A stretch of DNA of 64,000 bases from positions 62,001-126,000 of the forward strand of contig CALREX010000001.1 in NCBI GenBank assembly GCA_943356465.1, given 5' to 3'. Below the pieces are notes generated by a model that saw only the letters and a list, made by a program, of their open reading frames with translations, did no database searches and was not told where the DNA came from. Each line of letters opens with the position of its first letter. Within the stretch, counting starts at the first letter, position 1. Position numbers and translations under genes: made by a program. Source of the DNA: Candidatus Peribacteria bacterium. Lineage in GTDB: Bacteria; Patescibacteriota; Gracilibacteria; UBA1369; LOWO2-01-FULL-3. Of the stretch, positions 36,210-45,966 are shown piece by piece.

Positions 36210-37529
36210 ATGTTGTCAATCAAAATGTCCATAAGAAAAGCGCTTATAGATAGGAAAATTCTCAATGACGCAGTTCAATCCGAAAACATAGCGGAAGCAA
36301 TGAACGAATGTTTGTGGGTAGGAGATAAAAACCATGACACAATATATGTAAACCCAACCTTCGAAAAAACCTCGGAATATACGCTTGAGGAAGCCGTAAA
36401 AATGTATTGTACGGATTTTTTTGACGACGAAGGTAAAAAAATAATAGAAGATCATCACAAACTGCGCGAACACGGACTATCTTCTCAATATGAAGCAACA
36501 ATGCTATCCAAAAGCGGAAAAAAAATTCCGCTTTTAATAAGTGGCGCACCGACAAAAAGTGGAGGAACAATAGGAATTTTCACAAATCTTTCTAAAATAA
36601 AGAAACTTGCCGAGAAAGAAAGACTGTCAAACCAGATCATAAAAAATTCAACGGAAGCAATTGTTGTACTTGATAGAAATAGAAAAATTCAACTTTGGAA
36701 CACAAGTGCACAAAAAATCTTCGGATACAAAGAAACAGAAATAATCGGTAAAAGTATAGATATCGTAATCCCAAAAGAAGAAGAAGATGCGAACAAAAGG
36801 CTTATCGAAGAGGTGGAAAAAAACAAAGTAATCAGGAATTACGAAACAAACAGACTCACAAAAGACGGAGAAAAAATTCCCGTTTCAGTTTCTGTATCAA
36901 AAGTAACAGATGAAAAAGAAAAATTTATCGGCTACCTGATAACATACAGAGATATATCAAACCAAAAACGCACTTCTACAGAACTTCAAAAAAGATTTGA
37001 AACCATACAAGACGCATACAAAGAATTAGGATTCCAAAGAAGACAAATGGATTACATCTCGGAAATAACAGAAGCCGCAATTTCAAACACATCATTGGAA
37101 TCTCTTTTCAATCTGGTAATTTCCGCCATCGTACTTCTTTCAAAAGCCGATGCCGCAGTCTTAAGATTATTCAACAAAAAAACTCAATTTCTAGAAATGG
37201 TTGCCCATATGGGAATAGACAAGAAATGGCAGAATAAAAACAGAATAGAATTCAACAACAGCATTGCACAAGACGCATTTGAAATAAAAAGACCTCTGCT
37301 TGTAGACAATGTGGAATCTTCAGAATTACACAAAAGCAGAAACTTAGTCAAAAGCCATAAATTCAAAACATTAATATCAATTCCACTCTTCATAGGAACT
37401 AAATATCTTGGCTCAATGAACGTATATTCAAAAGATCCTGAACAATTCAGATTAATAGAAACAGATTTTCTTCAAAAATTTGGACAACAATGTGCATTGG
37501 CAATCTATGTAAAACTTCAAAAACTTTAG
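36210..37529 (+). CDS. PAS-PAS-GAF sensory protein without output domain
   Basis: The 439-aa soluble protein has a PAS domain at about 25-125, a second PAS with PAC end at about 145-255 (EAIVVLDRNRKIQLWN, GYLITYRDISNQK), a short coiled coil, and a GAF domain at about 290-435. No kinase, GGDEF or HTH output domain is present. It probably senses a ligand or redox state and acts on a partner. Start 36225 (MSIRKAL) is also possible. The divergent neighbour is the methyltransferase-like gene. Confidence 0.8.
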   Translation: MLSIKMSIRKALIDRKILNDAVQSENIAEAMNECLWVGDKNHDTIYVNPTFEKTSEYTLEEAVKMYCTDFFDDEGKKIIEDHHKLREHGLSSQYEATMLSKSGKKIPLLISGAPTKSGGTIGIFTNLSKIKKLAEKERLSNQIIKNSTEAIVVLDRNRKIQLWNTSAQKIFGYKETEIIGKSIDIVIPKEEEDANKRLIEEVEKNKVIRNYETNRLTKDGEKIPVSVSVSKVTDEKEKFIGYLITYRDISNQKRTSTELQKRFETIQDAYKELGFQRRQMDYISEITEAAISNTSLESLFNLVISAIVLLSKADAAVLRLFNKKTQFLEMVAHMGIDKKWQNKNRIEFNNSIAQDAFEIKRPLLVDNVESSELHKSRNLVKSHKFKTLISIPLFIGTKYLGSMNVYSKDPEQFRLIETDFLQKFGQQCALAIYVKLQKL

Positions 37530-37537
37530 GGGAAGCC

Positions 37538-37566
37538 TTTACTTGAAGCCAATCCTGTACTAAAAT
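37538..37566 (+). promoter_or_regulatory. Predicted PBP1A promoter giving a near-leaderless mRNA
   Basis: TTTACT (37538-37543), a 17-bp spacer and TAAAAT (37561-37566). The PBP ATG at 37573 is where transcription would be expected to start. Confidence 0.55.
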
Positions 37567-37572
37567 GCATGC

Positions 37573-40395
37573 ATGTTAAGAAAAATAATTCCGGAAAAAT
37601 TCTGGCCTAAAAGAGACGCAGAAACAAAACAAAAAATCATCTTCTGGGGATCAACTATAATAGTTGGTTTCATACTGGTTTCAATCATACTTTTCGTAGG
37701 AACAGTCGGAATCCTTTCCATAGGCCTTCCTGACGTAACCGATCTCGAAAAATTACAAGCGGCTCAGTCAACAGAAATATACGACAAAGACGGCGGACTG
37801 CTTTACACAATCCACGGGGAAGAAAACCGCGAACAAGTCGCATACGACAAAATTTCTAAAGATTTAATAAACGCAACGGTTGCAATAGAAGATGATAGGT
37901 TTTGGGAACATGGAGGATATGATCTTGTCGGAATAGGAAGTGCGGCATTATATGAAATTTTTGGAATAGGAGTTCCGCGCGGAGGATCGACAATCACTCA
38001 ACAATACGTAAAAAACAGCTTTCTATCATCGGAAAGAAGCTATATCAGAAAAGCAAAAGAGCTCATTCTTTCGATTCGTCTAGAACGCACATACGACAAG
38101 AAAAAAATTCTCGAACTTTATCTAAATCGAATTCCTTACGGAAATAACGCATATGGATGCGAAAAAGCGGCACAAATATATTTCAACAAACTAGCTTCAA
38201 GCCTTACTTTGGCGGAAAGTTCAGTACTTGCATCTCTGCCTCAAGCTCCGACAAAATATAATCCATATGGCAACAACAAATATTCACATCTTCTAAAAGA
38301 TTTTACATCCGAAGAAATCCATTACAGAAAAATTAAAGGCGAAACAGACTTAAACCAAGATGAATACGTTCGCGGACTCATAGGAAAATTCGTAGACCTC
38401 GGTAACGGTCAGGAAATTTATATTCAGGGTCGCACAGATCTTGTACTTAAGCGAATGTTTGAACTTGGCACAATCACAACAAAAGAACGAAAAACAGCAC
38501 TGGACGATCTGCAAAAAATTCAATTCCAAAAATATGTGGAAAAAATAAAACATCCACATTTCGTCCTATACATAAAACAAATCCTTGAAGAAAAATACGG
38601 AAAAGACGTCGTGGAAAAAGGAGGATTAAAAGTATATACAACTTTAGATTCAAACCTTCAGGACTATGCGGAAAAAACAGCGGAAGAAATAGGAAAAAAC
38701 AATGCAAAAAGCTATGGCACAAACAACGCGGCAATACTCACAATCAACGCAAAGACAGGCCAAATTCTCGCAATGGTAGGTTCACGTGATTACTATGACG
38801 AAACCATCGACGGAAATGTAAATGTAGTCCTTCGTCCACGCCAACCTGGATCTTCATTCAAACCGATCGTCTACTCGGAAGCCTTTTATAATGGCTTTGC
38901 TCCTGCAACTCCACTCTACGATGTACCGTTAAAAGTCGGTGAAGACAGACCTGAAAACTACAGTGGAAACTGGCTCGGCCAATTGACTATTCGCAGAGCA
39001 CTCGGACAATCCAGAAACATTCCTGCAATCGAAGCATATTTCCTCGCAGGACAACAAGATCCGATCATAGACCTTGCTACAAAACTTGGAATAACAACAC
39101 TGACAAAATCACACAGCTACGGCTATCCATTAGCTATCGGGGCTGGCGAAATTCCTCTTTCAGAAATGGTTACAGCATACGGAACATTTGCAAACGGAGG
39201 TAAAAAACCGGAACTTACGGCAATCCTAAAAGTCGTAAATTCAAATGGAGATATTTTGGAAGAGTGGAAACAAAAAGAATTTGACGAAGTCCTAGATCCA
39301 CAAATTGCTTACTGCATAAGCAGTATTTTATCAGATGCATCTGTCGCAGTAAGCTCACGACTACACATAAGCGGTCACACAAATGCAGCAAAAACAGGAA
39401 CTTCCACAAAAGAAAACAAAAAAGCGGCAGGCGGAAAAACAGTCGCTCCGGCCGACGCATGGACTATCGGCTACACACCTACAATAGTCACAGGTGTATG
39501 GACAGGAAACACAGACGGGTCGGGATTGGCATATTCAGCAGATGGAGTCACCACAGCTGCGCCAATTTTCAACGCAGTAATGTCATATGCATTAAAGAAT
39601 ATTCCGGATGAAGCATTCCCAAGACCGGAAGGCATAAAAGAAGTTTCCGTATCTACAGCATCAGGCAAACTTCCAGGAGAAAACACACCAAAATCACAAA
39701 TCACAACAGACATTTTTCCAAGCTTCTCAATTCCAACAGAAGTCGAAACGAACTCATTCTACAGGGTAAAAATAGACAAAGTCTCCGGATTGCTTGCTAC
39801 AGAATATACCCCGCAAGACGCAGTACAGGAAGTTCTATATCAAAACTACGAAATTCCTCCACAACTTTCGTTGTTTAAAGAAGATATCCGCAAATATTTT
39901 GCATCAAAAGCTGATACGGCACTAAAAGACGGCGAAACTTCAGTAGGAGCAGTTGATGAAGCATCAGGCGTAAAAATAATGATCGGCGTACCGCCTACGG
40001 ATTATGACAATATTCACACAGCGCAAACAGCAAAAAATCCACCAACAATTTCAATAATAAGCCCTACCTCACAATCAATAATCTCCCTTGGAGAAAGCAA
40101 GAACAAGATTATCGTAGACATAAAAGCGGAAGCAAAAAACAAAGTATCCGAAGTCCAATTCTTCGTAGACGATAAACAGGAATACACCACAAATATAGCA
40201 CCATACACAGGATACCTCACATTCTCCAAATTCTTCATTCCTGGAAAACACTTGATAGTTGCAAAAGTTATAGATAGTTTAGGCTATAGCACATCATCCG
40301 CAATAGAAATAAAAATAGAAAACCCATCCATAGCAACCCCAAAGGAAAAGGAAAAACCAGCCGTTACAGATGTTCCTACAGACTCAGTTAAATAA
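37573..40395 (+). CDS. Class A penicillin-binding protein (PBP1A-like)
   Basis: A bifunctional murein synthase of 940 aa. After an N-terminal membrane anchor (about 25-50), the glycosyltransferase domain carries EDDRFWEHGG (Glu106) and GGSTITQQ. The transpeptidase domain has S427-x-x-K430 (PGSSFKP), SRN (480-482) and KTGT (607-610). A C-terminal Ig-like beta domain and a Pro/Lys-rich tail extend the protein past the usual end. It makes and cross-links the glycan strands outside the membrane. Confidence 0.95.
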   Translation: MLRKIIPEKFWPKRDAETKQKIIFWGSTIIVGFILVSIILFVGTVGILSIGLPDVTDLEKLQAAQSTEIYDKDGGLLYTIHGEENREQVAYDKISKDLINATVAIEDDRFWEHGGYDLVGIGSAALYEIFGIGVPRGGSTITQQYVKNSFLSSERSYIRKAKELILSIRLERTYDKKKILELYLNRIPYGNNAYGCEKAAQIYFNKLASSLTLAESSVLASLPQAPTKYNPYGNNKYSHLLKDFTSEEIHYRKIKGETDLNQDEYVRGLIGKFVDLGNGQEIYIQGRTDLVLKRMFELGTITTKERKTALDDLQKIQFQKYVEKIKHPHFVLYIKQILEEKYGKDVVEKGGLKVYTTLDSNLQDYAEKTAEEIGKNNAKSYGTNNAAILTINAKTGQILAMVGSRDYYDETIDGNVNVVLRPRQPGSSFKPIVYSEAFYNGFAPATPLYDVPLKVGEDRPENYSGNWLGQLTIRRALGQSRNIPAIEAYFLAGQQDPIIDLATKLGITTLTKSHSYGYPLAIGAGEIPLSEMVTAYGTFANGGKKPELTAILKVVNSNGDILEEWKQKEFDEVLDPQIAYCISSILSDASVAVSSRLHISGHTNAAKTGTSTKENKKAAGGKTVAPADAWTIGYTPTIVTGVWTGNTDGSGLAYSADGVTTAAPIFNAVMSYALKNIPDEAFPRPEGIKEVSVSTASGKLPGENTPKSQITTDIFPSFSIPTEVETNSFYRVKIDKVSGLLATEYTPQDAVQEVLYQNYEIPPQLSLFKEDIRKYFASKADTALKDGETSVGAVDEASGVKIMIGVPPTDYDNIHTAQTAKNPPTISIISPTSQSIISLGESKNKIIVDIKAEAKNKVSEVQFFVDDKQEYTTNIAPYTGYLTFSKFFIPGKHLIVAKVIDSLGYSTSSAIEIKIENPSIATPKEKEKPAVTDVPTDSVK

Positions 40396-40409
40396 AGCCA
40401 AGAAGCGGG

Positions 40410-40438
40410 TTTACTTTTAACATTTTTTGTGTTAAAAT
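40410..40438 (+). promoter_or_regulatory. Predicted promoter of 40475 gene
   Basis: TTTACT (40410-40415), a 17-bp spacer and TAAAAT (40433-40438), the same two boxes as the PBP1A promoter. Confidence 0.6.
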
Positions 40439-40474
40439 ATTACGATATAAGTTAAAACAAAAACCAAAACACAT

Positions 40475-42439
40475 ATGGACATCCAAAAAACACCCAAAGT
40501 AGGGATTTTATCAGTGATTTTGACATCACTATTTACAGTTGCGGCAATAGGAGGAGGATACTACTATTTCACGCAAGTAAGCCAAGACACAGACACACCC
40601 CCATCTCTTCAAAACACAGAAAGTAAATACAAAGGATCGATACAGGAGAAAAAAACCGGATTCATAGAATACACACAAGAAGATATCGACAATTACAAAA
40701 CAATTGAGGCTGGCATTTCAAAAACATCTCAAAAAAACACTTTCAAAGCAACTGCAGGCACAATCTATGGATTTGCAGATGAAGATACTACTCTCGGAGA
40801 GATAGTAGGAAAACTTATAATCCCTACAAAAAAAACAGCAGTATTGGCAGGTGCCTGGGATCCGGAAAGCACACCTCCTATTTTCAAAGTAACAGCACAC
40901 ACAATAAGTAATTGGAAAAATTCCACGGTCATAGCGTCAGAAACACAAATAAAAGCAGGTCATGGATTTTTTATCCTAACAAACAGAGCAAATCTGGATC
41001 TATATAAATTTAAGGCAGGAGATGCCAAACCTGAGACAAAAATAGATCTAAATACGCTAACACAGGGATGGAATTTGATTGCGCTAAATCCAGAGACAAG
41101 AGCAGAAACACTGAAAGCTTACAGCAATTCAGTAAAATCGGTATGGGTACTTAAAGACAGTGTTAATTTTGAAAAAGTAAAAGATTTCACAAACAAAGAA
41201 GGCTTTAGCTCAGAACAAAAAAAATACTCTCTAACTTGGTTAAATTTCAAAACCACTCCAGTAAAAAACGTGGATTTTGGTGATAACGAAGCAAAAGGAA
41301 TTGATCCTATGAATCAAGTTACACCTGTTCAAGTAAACGACGAACAAATAGGAGCCGAAAATGCAGTTTTGAAATTTCAGATAAATGAACCGAAATTCAA
41401 AGACATCAAGGTGGAATATGAAGAAAAAGTAACAAAAATCACATTAAAAGCAAAAATCGAAAAAGATGAAGCAACAGGAGATTTAGTTTCAGATAATCCT
41501 GACGTAAAAATCAAAAAGAACAAAGATGATATTTATGAATTGGAAATAAAAAATCTTAAAAACAACAACAACTACGATGTAAAAATTTCTCTTGGACTTG
41601 AGGACGAGAAAGGCAAAGACAAGGAAAGCGTAGAATCTGTAATATCAATAAAAACGGAAAAGAAACTACAATTGCCGCCAAAAATAACAAACGAACAGGG
41701 ACAAAACGTCATAAAATTGACAATCACACCTAAAGAAGATGCCAATATAAATGAAATAGCGGCATACAAAATAACTTATGAAAATATTGAGATAAATGAG
41801 TCGTCCGACTTCTGGATAGACTTCATAAAACCGGCACAAACAAGCAAAAAAGAGAACCTAACAATAACTCAGGACAACGACGCAAAAACAGCAACACTTG
41901 AATTAATTATAGGCGACGGAAAATACGAAATATCCGCAAAAACAATCGACACCTCAGGAATCGAAAGTGAAAATGAAACATTAACAGGGGAAATGACTCC
42001 TCCCACAAAAGTAAAACTATCCATCAACGAAGATGACGATGGAAACACAGACGGATTCCTTACAAACGGAGAAAACACATTTTTCACACTTACTCTAAAT
42101 CCTGAAAAAGCAGCCACATTGGACACTATCTGCGTTACAGGAGAAGCTGTATTCGCAAACATCACAGTAAAACTAACCGGATTGGAAATTTCCGAAACGG
42201 AAGAACAAGATCCATCATGCCTTAAGAAATTTACAAATATAGGCAAAGAAATTTCTCAAGGAGACAACAAAATAGAAATAACAGGAACAGTCTTACCAGG
42301 TGTAAAAACGGCACAACTTGGTATGTCGTTACCGACATTCAAAAATGCAAATGCATATGACCCTGCAATGCTTCCACTGCTTGGAGGAATATTCACAAGT
42401 CCGGAAATAAAAGATATTCCGGTCGACGAAGAGCAATAA
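40475..42439 (+). CDS. Membrane-anchored extracytoplasmic protein, 654 aa
   Basis: I do not recognise a specific family. One N-terminal helix (about 10-32) anchors a large extracytoplasmic region. Repeated beta-rich segments from about residue 290 resemble Ig- or fibronectin-like modules (KVTKITLKAKIEKDE, KLTITPKEDANI). The TQGWNLIALNP stretch near residue 200 looks like a small repeat domain seen in surface proteins. No catalytic motif was found. It lies after PBP1A and before the channel gene. Confidence 0.7.
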   Translation: MDIQKTPKVGILSVILTSLFTVAAIGGGYYYFTQVSQDTDTPPSLQNTESKYKGSIQEKKTGFIEYTQEDIDNYKTIEAGISKTSQKNTFKATAGTIYGFADEDTTLGEIVGKLIIPTKKTAVLAGAWDPESTPPIFKVTAHTISNWKNSTVIASETQIKAGHGFFILTNRANLDLYKFKAGDAKPETKIDLNTLTQGWNLIALNPETRAETLKAYSNSVKSVWVLKDSVNFEKVKDFTNKEGFSSEQKKYSLTWLNFKTTPVKNVDFGDNEAKGIDPMNQVTPVQVNDEQIGAENAVLKFQINEPKFKDIKVEYEEKVTKITLKAKIEKDEATGDLVSDNPDVKIKKNKDDIYELEIKNLKNNNNYDVKISLGLEDEKGKDKESVESVISIKTEKKLQLPPKITNEQGQNVIKLTITPKEDANINEIAAYKITYENIEINESSDFWIDFIKPAQTSKKENLTITQDNDAKTATLELIIGDGKYEISAKTIDTSGIESENETLTGEMTPPTKVKLSINEDDDGNTDGFLTNGENTFFTLTLNPEKAATLDTICVTGEAVFANITVKLTGLEISETEEQDPSCLKKFTNIGKEISQGDNKIEITGTVLPGVKTAQLGMSLPTFKNANAYDPAMLPLLGGIFTSPEIKDIPVDEEQ

Positions 42440-42450
42440 ACAAAATATAA

Positions 42451-43464
42451 ATGCAATATCCAAAAGAAAAATTGGACTCTCTACAAAAAAGGTGGACAAC
42501 AGCAAAGGGAAAAAGGCTTGTTGCGGCAATAAAAAGAACGCATTGCTACTTAAACCCGACACTGTTTCGCGAAAAAGTAAAAGGCCTTCAGGGAATAAAC
42601 GACCCGGAGCTGGAATACGGCGTAGATTTACGCGGAATTTCCCTTTCAGGTTTTGATTTTCGAATTCCGGTACAGGAAGATGATGGATTTTCTGAAGAAT
42701 TAGCCATTCTTTCAAATATACATTTCGAAGGTGCAACACTAAGACATTGCAATTTTCAGGAAGGAAAAATCCACGATTGTAATTTTGAAGACGCCCAATT
42801 GTCTCATTCGGACTTCAAAAATGCACATATCACAAACTGCTCGTTTGAAAGTACAAATATGACAGGAATAAGCTTTACAGATTCAAACATCACAAACTGT
42901 AATTTTTCAAACGCAGATTTGGGTGACATCTCAACTTCAGGAGCAATTATCGACGAAAAATCATCATTTGGAAAAGAATTAAAATCTGAAATAGAAAAAG
43001 ATTATCACGCCGCCGCAATCGAATACAAACAGATAAAAGAAATGTACAAAAGCTCAAGTCTGCATGGACAAGCCGATAAATTTCATTACAGAGAAATGGT
43101 CGCAAAAAGAAAAAGCCTCTCAGTTTTTAATCCGACAAGATGGTTTTCATATATTTTCGGAGATCTACTTTGCAAATATGGAACTTCTTTCGTAAATGTA
43201 TTTATAGCTTCCGTACTTGTAGTAATCGCATGCGCAATAGTTTTTCATATCTTTGACGGCCTGATGTTTTACAACGCAAAGATGGTAAATTACACATTCA
43301 TAGATTCTCTATATTTCAGCACCACAACCTTCACAACGCTCGGATATGGTGATTATCACGTCATAGGTGCAGTTCGCTTCATAGCGGCAGCAGAAAGCTT
43401 CATAGGCATCGCCCTTACCTCGCTATTCACAGTTATCGTGGCACGAAGTCTCATAAGAGACTAA
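42451..43464 (+). CDS. Pentapeptide-repeat / K+ channel fusion protein
   Basis: The 337-aa protein starts with a basic helical segment, then pentapeptide repeats (about 48-175; pattern (N/H)F(E/S)xAxL). A helical linker leads to an Ion_trans_2-type pore with two membrane helices (about 248-270 and 306-332). The selectivity filter TLGYGD (296-301) identifies K+ selectivity. The repeat domain is cytoplasmic and may gate the pore or bind a partner. It starts 11 bp after the upstream gene, suggesting co-transcription. Confidence 0.88.
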   Translation: MQYPKEKLDSLQKRWTTAKGKRLVAAIKRTHCYLNPTLFREKVKGLQGINDPELEYGVDLRGISLSGFDFRIPVQEDDGFSEELAILSNIHFEGATLRHCNFQEGKIHDCNFEDAQLSHSDFKNAHITNCSFESTNMTGISFTDSNITNCNFSNADLGDISTSGAIIDEKSSFGKELKSEIEKDYHAAAIEYKQIKEMYKSSSLHGQADKFHYREMVAKRKSLSVFNPTRWFSYIFGDLLCKYGTSFVNVFIASVLVVIACAIVFHIFDGLMFYNAKMVNYTFIDSLYFSTTTFTTLGYGDYHVIGAVRFIAAAESFIGIALTSLFTVIVARSLIRD

Positions 43465-43488
43465 ATTCCTTCAAGCAAATAAATTTTA

Positions 43489-43518
43489 TCGACATAAACA
43501 CTGGCAATCTAGTATACT
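43489..43518 (+). promoter_or_regulatory. Predicted doxX promoter
   Basis: TCGACA (43489-43494), an 18-bp spacer and TATACT (43513-43518), about 31 bp before the ATG. Confidence 0.5.
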
Positions 43519-43548
43519 TACGTCGAAATTAAAATTAACAAAATATTT

Positions 43549-43941
43549 ATGCACACATACACAAAATCTCAGGAAGTGTCATTACTTCTACTTCGTTTGA
43601 TTATAGCCGCGATATTTATTGTAGCCGGATACTACAAACTGACTTTTTGGTCAGGCCCTGTAGAAGGAATGTCTGCAAACATGTCACTTTTGATGAAATT
43701 TCTTTCTATAGTTGAGCCATTGGGAGCATTGGCGCTTATTGTTGGATTTTTGACAAAATGGGCATCAGCAGGACTTGGAATAATCATGATCGGAGCTATT
43801 TTTGTATTGAAATTTACAATGCAAACAAGCTTTACAATGCCGACAGGGGCAGGCTGGAATTTTCCTTTGATGATTTTAGCAGGCTGCCTAGTCCTCATCG
43901 CATTTGGAGCTGGAAAATGGTCCATAGATTCAAGAAAATAA
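43549..43941 (+). CDS. DoxX-like membrane protein
   Basis: The 130-aa protein has four hydrophobic helices. The pattern LRLIIAAIFIVAGYYKL and EPLGALALIVGFLTKWAS matches the DoxX family. The role is not settled; family members are linked with redox reactions and quinone-type electron transfer. The next gene's ATG directly follows its stop. Confidence 0.85.
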   Translation: MHTYTKSQEVSLLLLRLIIAAIFIVAGYYKLTFWSGPVEGMSANMSLLMKFLSIVEPLGALALIVGFLTKWASAGLGIIMIGAIFVLKFTMQTSFTMPTGAGWNFPLMILAGCLVLIAFGAGKWSIDSRK

Positions 43942-44502
43942 ATGCTGCCAAGAATTCAAAATTTACTAAAATCTCTCGAAGTAACTCGTGAAACTTTTTG
44001 GAATATTCATGAAGAAACAGGGAAATTTTTGAACCTGCTTATCGTTTCACAAAAATATAAAACAGTTTTAGAAATCGGCACATCAAACGGCTACTCGGGA
44101 ATTTGGCTGGCGGAAGCACTCTCTCACACCAAGGGTCATCTCTACACAATCGAATCAAATTTGAAACTTCGCTTTCATCTCGCAACCGAAAATTTCAAAA
44201 AATCCGGACTTTCAAAATACATAACACAAATTCCAGGACATGCTCCGCAAGCCATTCCACCAAGCACTGCGAAGCCAAAAAAATTTGATCTCGTATTTTT
44301 TGACGCTACAAAACATGAACACATATCATACTGGAAATTATTGAAAAACAGGATAAACAAGAGCGGAACAATAATCACAGACAACGCGATTTCTCACAAA
44401 AAAGAACTCACTCAATTCATAAAAGAAGTCCAAAAAAACAAAAACTTTACATCAGTAATACTTCCTGTGGGAACAGGATTATTCATTGCGATAAAAAACT
44501 AA
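43942..44502 (+). CDS. Class I SAM O-methyltransferase
   Basis: This 186-aa protein has the O-methyltransferase layout: VLEIGTSNGYSGIWLA as motif I (about 33-48), YTIESN for the acidic SAM contact, and DLVFFDATKHEHISYW, which matches the metal-binding D-x-x-K region of COG4122 enzymes. Substrate is unknown. It is coupled with doxX without a gap. Confidence 0.85.
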   Translation: MLPRIQNLLKSLEVTRETFWNIHEETGKFLNLLIVSQKYKTVLEIGTSNGYSGIWLAEALSHTKGHLYTIESNLKLRFHLATENFKKSGLSKYITQIPGHAPQAIPPSTAKPKKFDLVFFDATKHEHISYWKLLKNRINKSGTIITDNAISHKKELTQFIKEVQKNKNFTSVILPVGTGLFIAIKN

Positions 44503-44503
44503 C

Positions 44504-45274
44504 TTACGCAACAATCGCAGGACGAATACGCGCAGTCAGATGACTCAAGTTCAAAGCCTCTTCACGAAAATCCACCCTGAAATCCCCCTGCCAATCAAAG
44601 TTTCCATCGACACAAGAAACAAGTCCGTCATTTCCTATAATTTTATGCGGAGGATTTTCCTCACTCAAAATAGTAAATCCACTTGAATCAATTACAGAGT
44701 CCGATTGTGCCAACAGCACAGCATATTCCCTTGGCGTAACACTTCTTAAAACTCTCGCCGCTCCACTGTTTCCCCACTGAGATATTATGTCAAAAAGTTG
44801 CCCCTGTCTGTTTTGAGGTTCAGGCACCATTTCTCCTATTCCAAACCTGTAATTTGGCGCCTCGTTTTGGCATTTCAGAATCGTATCTTGTGCAGCAAAG
44901 GCAGCTTTTCTGCCATCAGAAACAGAAACATCACACTGTGCACGTCTATGTTTATTGACATTCAAAAATTTCACATAATCATCAAACGACTGCATTTCCG
45001 GAGGTAAAACTATCAATCCGGGAAGCCTTACCGCTCTCATCAAAGCCTCTACCTGTTCAGGCCTAAAACGATCTGTCATTATCATTGCTTCCAATATTTG
45101 ATCATCAGAAGGAATACACACTCCTGTTCTTTCAAAAACTTTTCTCACGTTTGGCAACGCTCTTGAAATTGTCGCTTCAAGATATCTTTGCTGTTCAGGG
45201 GTATGAGGACTACCACCAAGCACCGGAAAAGCCCCATACACATCATCACGTTTTTCTCCAATTTCGACCATCAT
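44504..45274 (-). CDS. Hypothetical protein, 256 aa
   Basis: I do not recognise this family. The protein is soluble, with no signal peptide or membrane helix. It contains helices in the first 100 residues and a beta-rich C-terminus. A second in-frame ATG lies three bases downstream of the first. It is convergent with the O-methyltransferase, one base apart, and downstream of rdgB. The amino-acid style (Arg, Asp, Val) is like the other orphan genes in the window. Confidence 0.65.
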   Translation of the reverse strand: MMVEIGEKRDDVYGAFPVLGGSPHTPEQQRYLEATISRALPNVRKVFERTGVCIPSDDQILEAMIMTDRFRPEQVEALMRAVRLPGLIVLPPEMQSFDDYVKFLNVNKHRRAQCDVSVSDGRKAAFAAQDTILKCQNEAPNYRFGIGEMVPEPQNRQGQLFDIISQWGNSGAARVLRSVTPREYAVLLAQSDSVIDSSGFTILSEENPPHKIIGNDGLVSCVDGNFDWQGDFRVDFREEALNLSHLTARIRPAIVA

Positions 45275-45285
45275 TTTTTAGGTTA

Positions 45286-45966
45286 TTAATAATTAGAAAT
45301 CAACATTTCACATATTTTTGAAATTGCTTTTCCTCGATGACTTATAGCATTTTTTTCTTCAGTAGAAAGCGCAGCATAAACTTTTTCAAATCCATCAGGC
45401 AAAAAACAGGAACTCAAGGGAAGTCCTTTCAAAATAGGCGCCTCAAGCTTTTCAGTAATTTTCCCTGAAGTTTCTCCCTCAAAAACTTCACAAAATTCTT
45501 TGCCGTCATCTTTTTTCCCGCACACACAAGCGCTGCAAACAAATTTTGCATTTCTGTTTTTCTCGGACGACATTCGCTTCATAAAAAACTCAATCCACTC
45601 CTCATCACTTGCATTTTCTCCCGCCCCCCATCTTCTCGTCTTCACGCCAAGCTCTCCATCTAGAGCAGAAACCACTATCCCCGAATCCTCTGAAATCGTC
45701 AAAAGTCCCGTTTTTTCGTGATAAAATTTCGCTTTTTTTATAGCATTTTCTTCGAATGTTTCACCGTCTTCCTCAAGCCCGTCAAAATCCGACATCTGAA
45801 AACTTCGATCCTCTAGCCCAAAAGACTCTTCACTGTCACATAGCTCACGCAGAGAAATCACGCGAAAACGACCGCCACTTAAAACATCAAGTTTTCCAAG
45901 AATTTCAAAAATCTCTTTAAACTTCCCTAGGTTTGTCGTCGCTATAAGCAGATATTTTGGCTCCAT
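45286..45966 (-). CDS. rdgB: RdgB/HAM1-like XTP/dITP pyrophosphatase
   Basis: This enzyme hydrolyses non-canonical purine nucleoside triphosphates to the monophosphates. Motifs in order are ATTNLGKFKEI (8-18, TxNxxK type), EEDGETFEENAIKKA, SEDSGIVVSALDGELGV and SHRGKA near the C-terminus. At 226 aa it is a little longer than E. coli RdgB because of inserts in the middle. Its 5' end overlaps the sigma-factor gene by 50 bp, and the N-terminal motif shows the overlap is real. Confidence 0.93.
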   Translation of the reverse strand: MEPKYLLIATTNLGKFKEIFEILGKLDVLSGGRFRVISLRELCDSEESFGLEDRSFQMSDFDGLEEDGETFEENAIKKAKFYHEKTGLLTISEDSGIVVSALDGELGVKTRRWGAGENASDEEWIEFFMKRMSSEKNRNAKFVCSACVCGKKDDGKEFCEVFEGETSGKITEKLEAPILKGLPLSSCFLPDGFEKVYAALSTEEKNAISHRGKAISKICEMLISNY

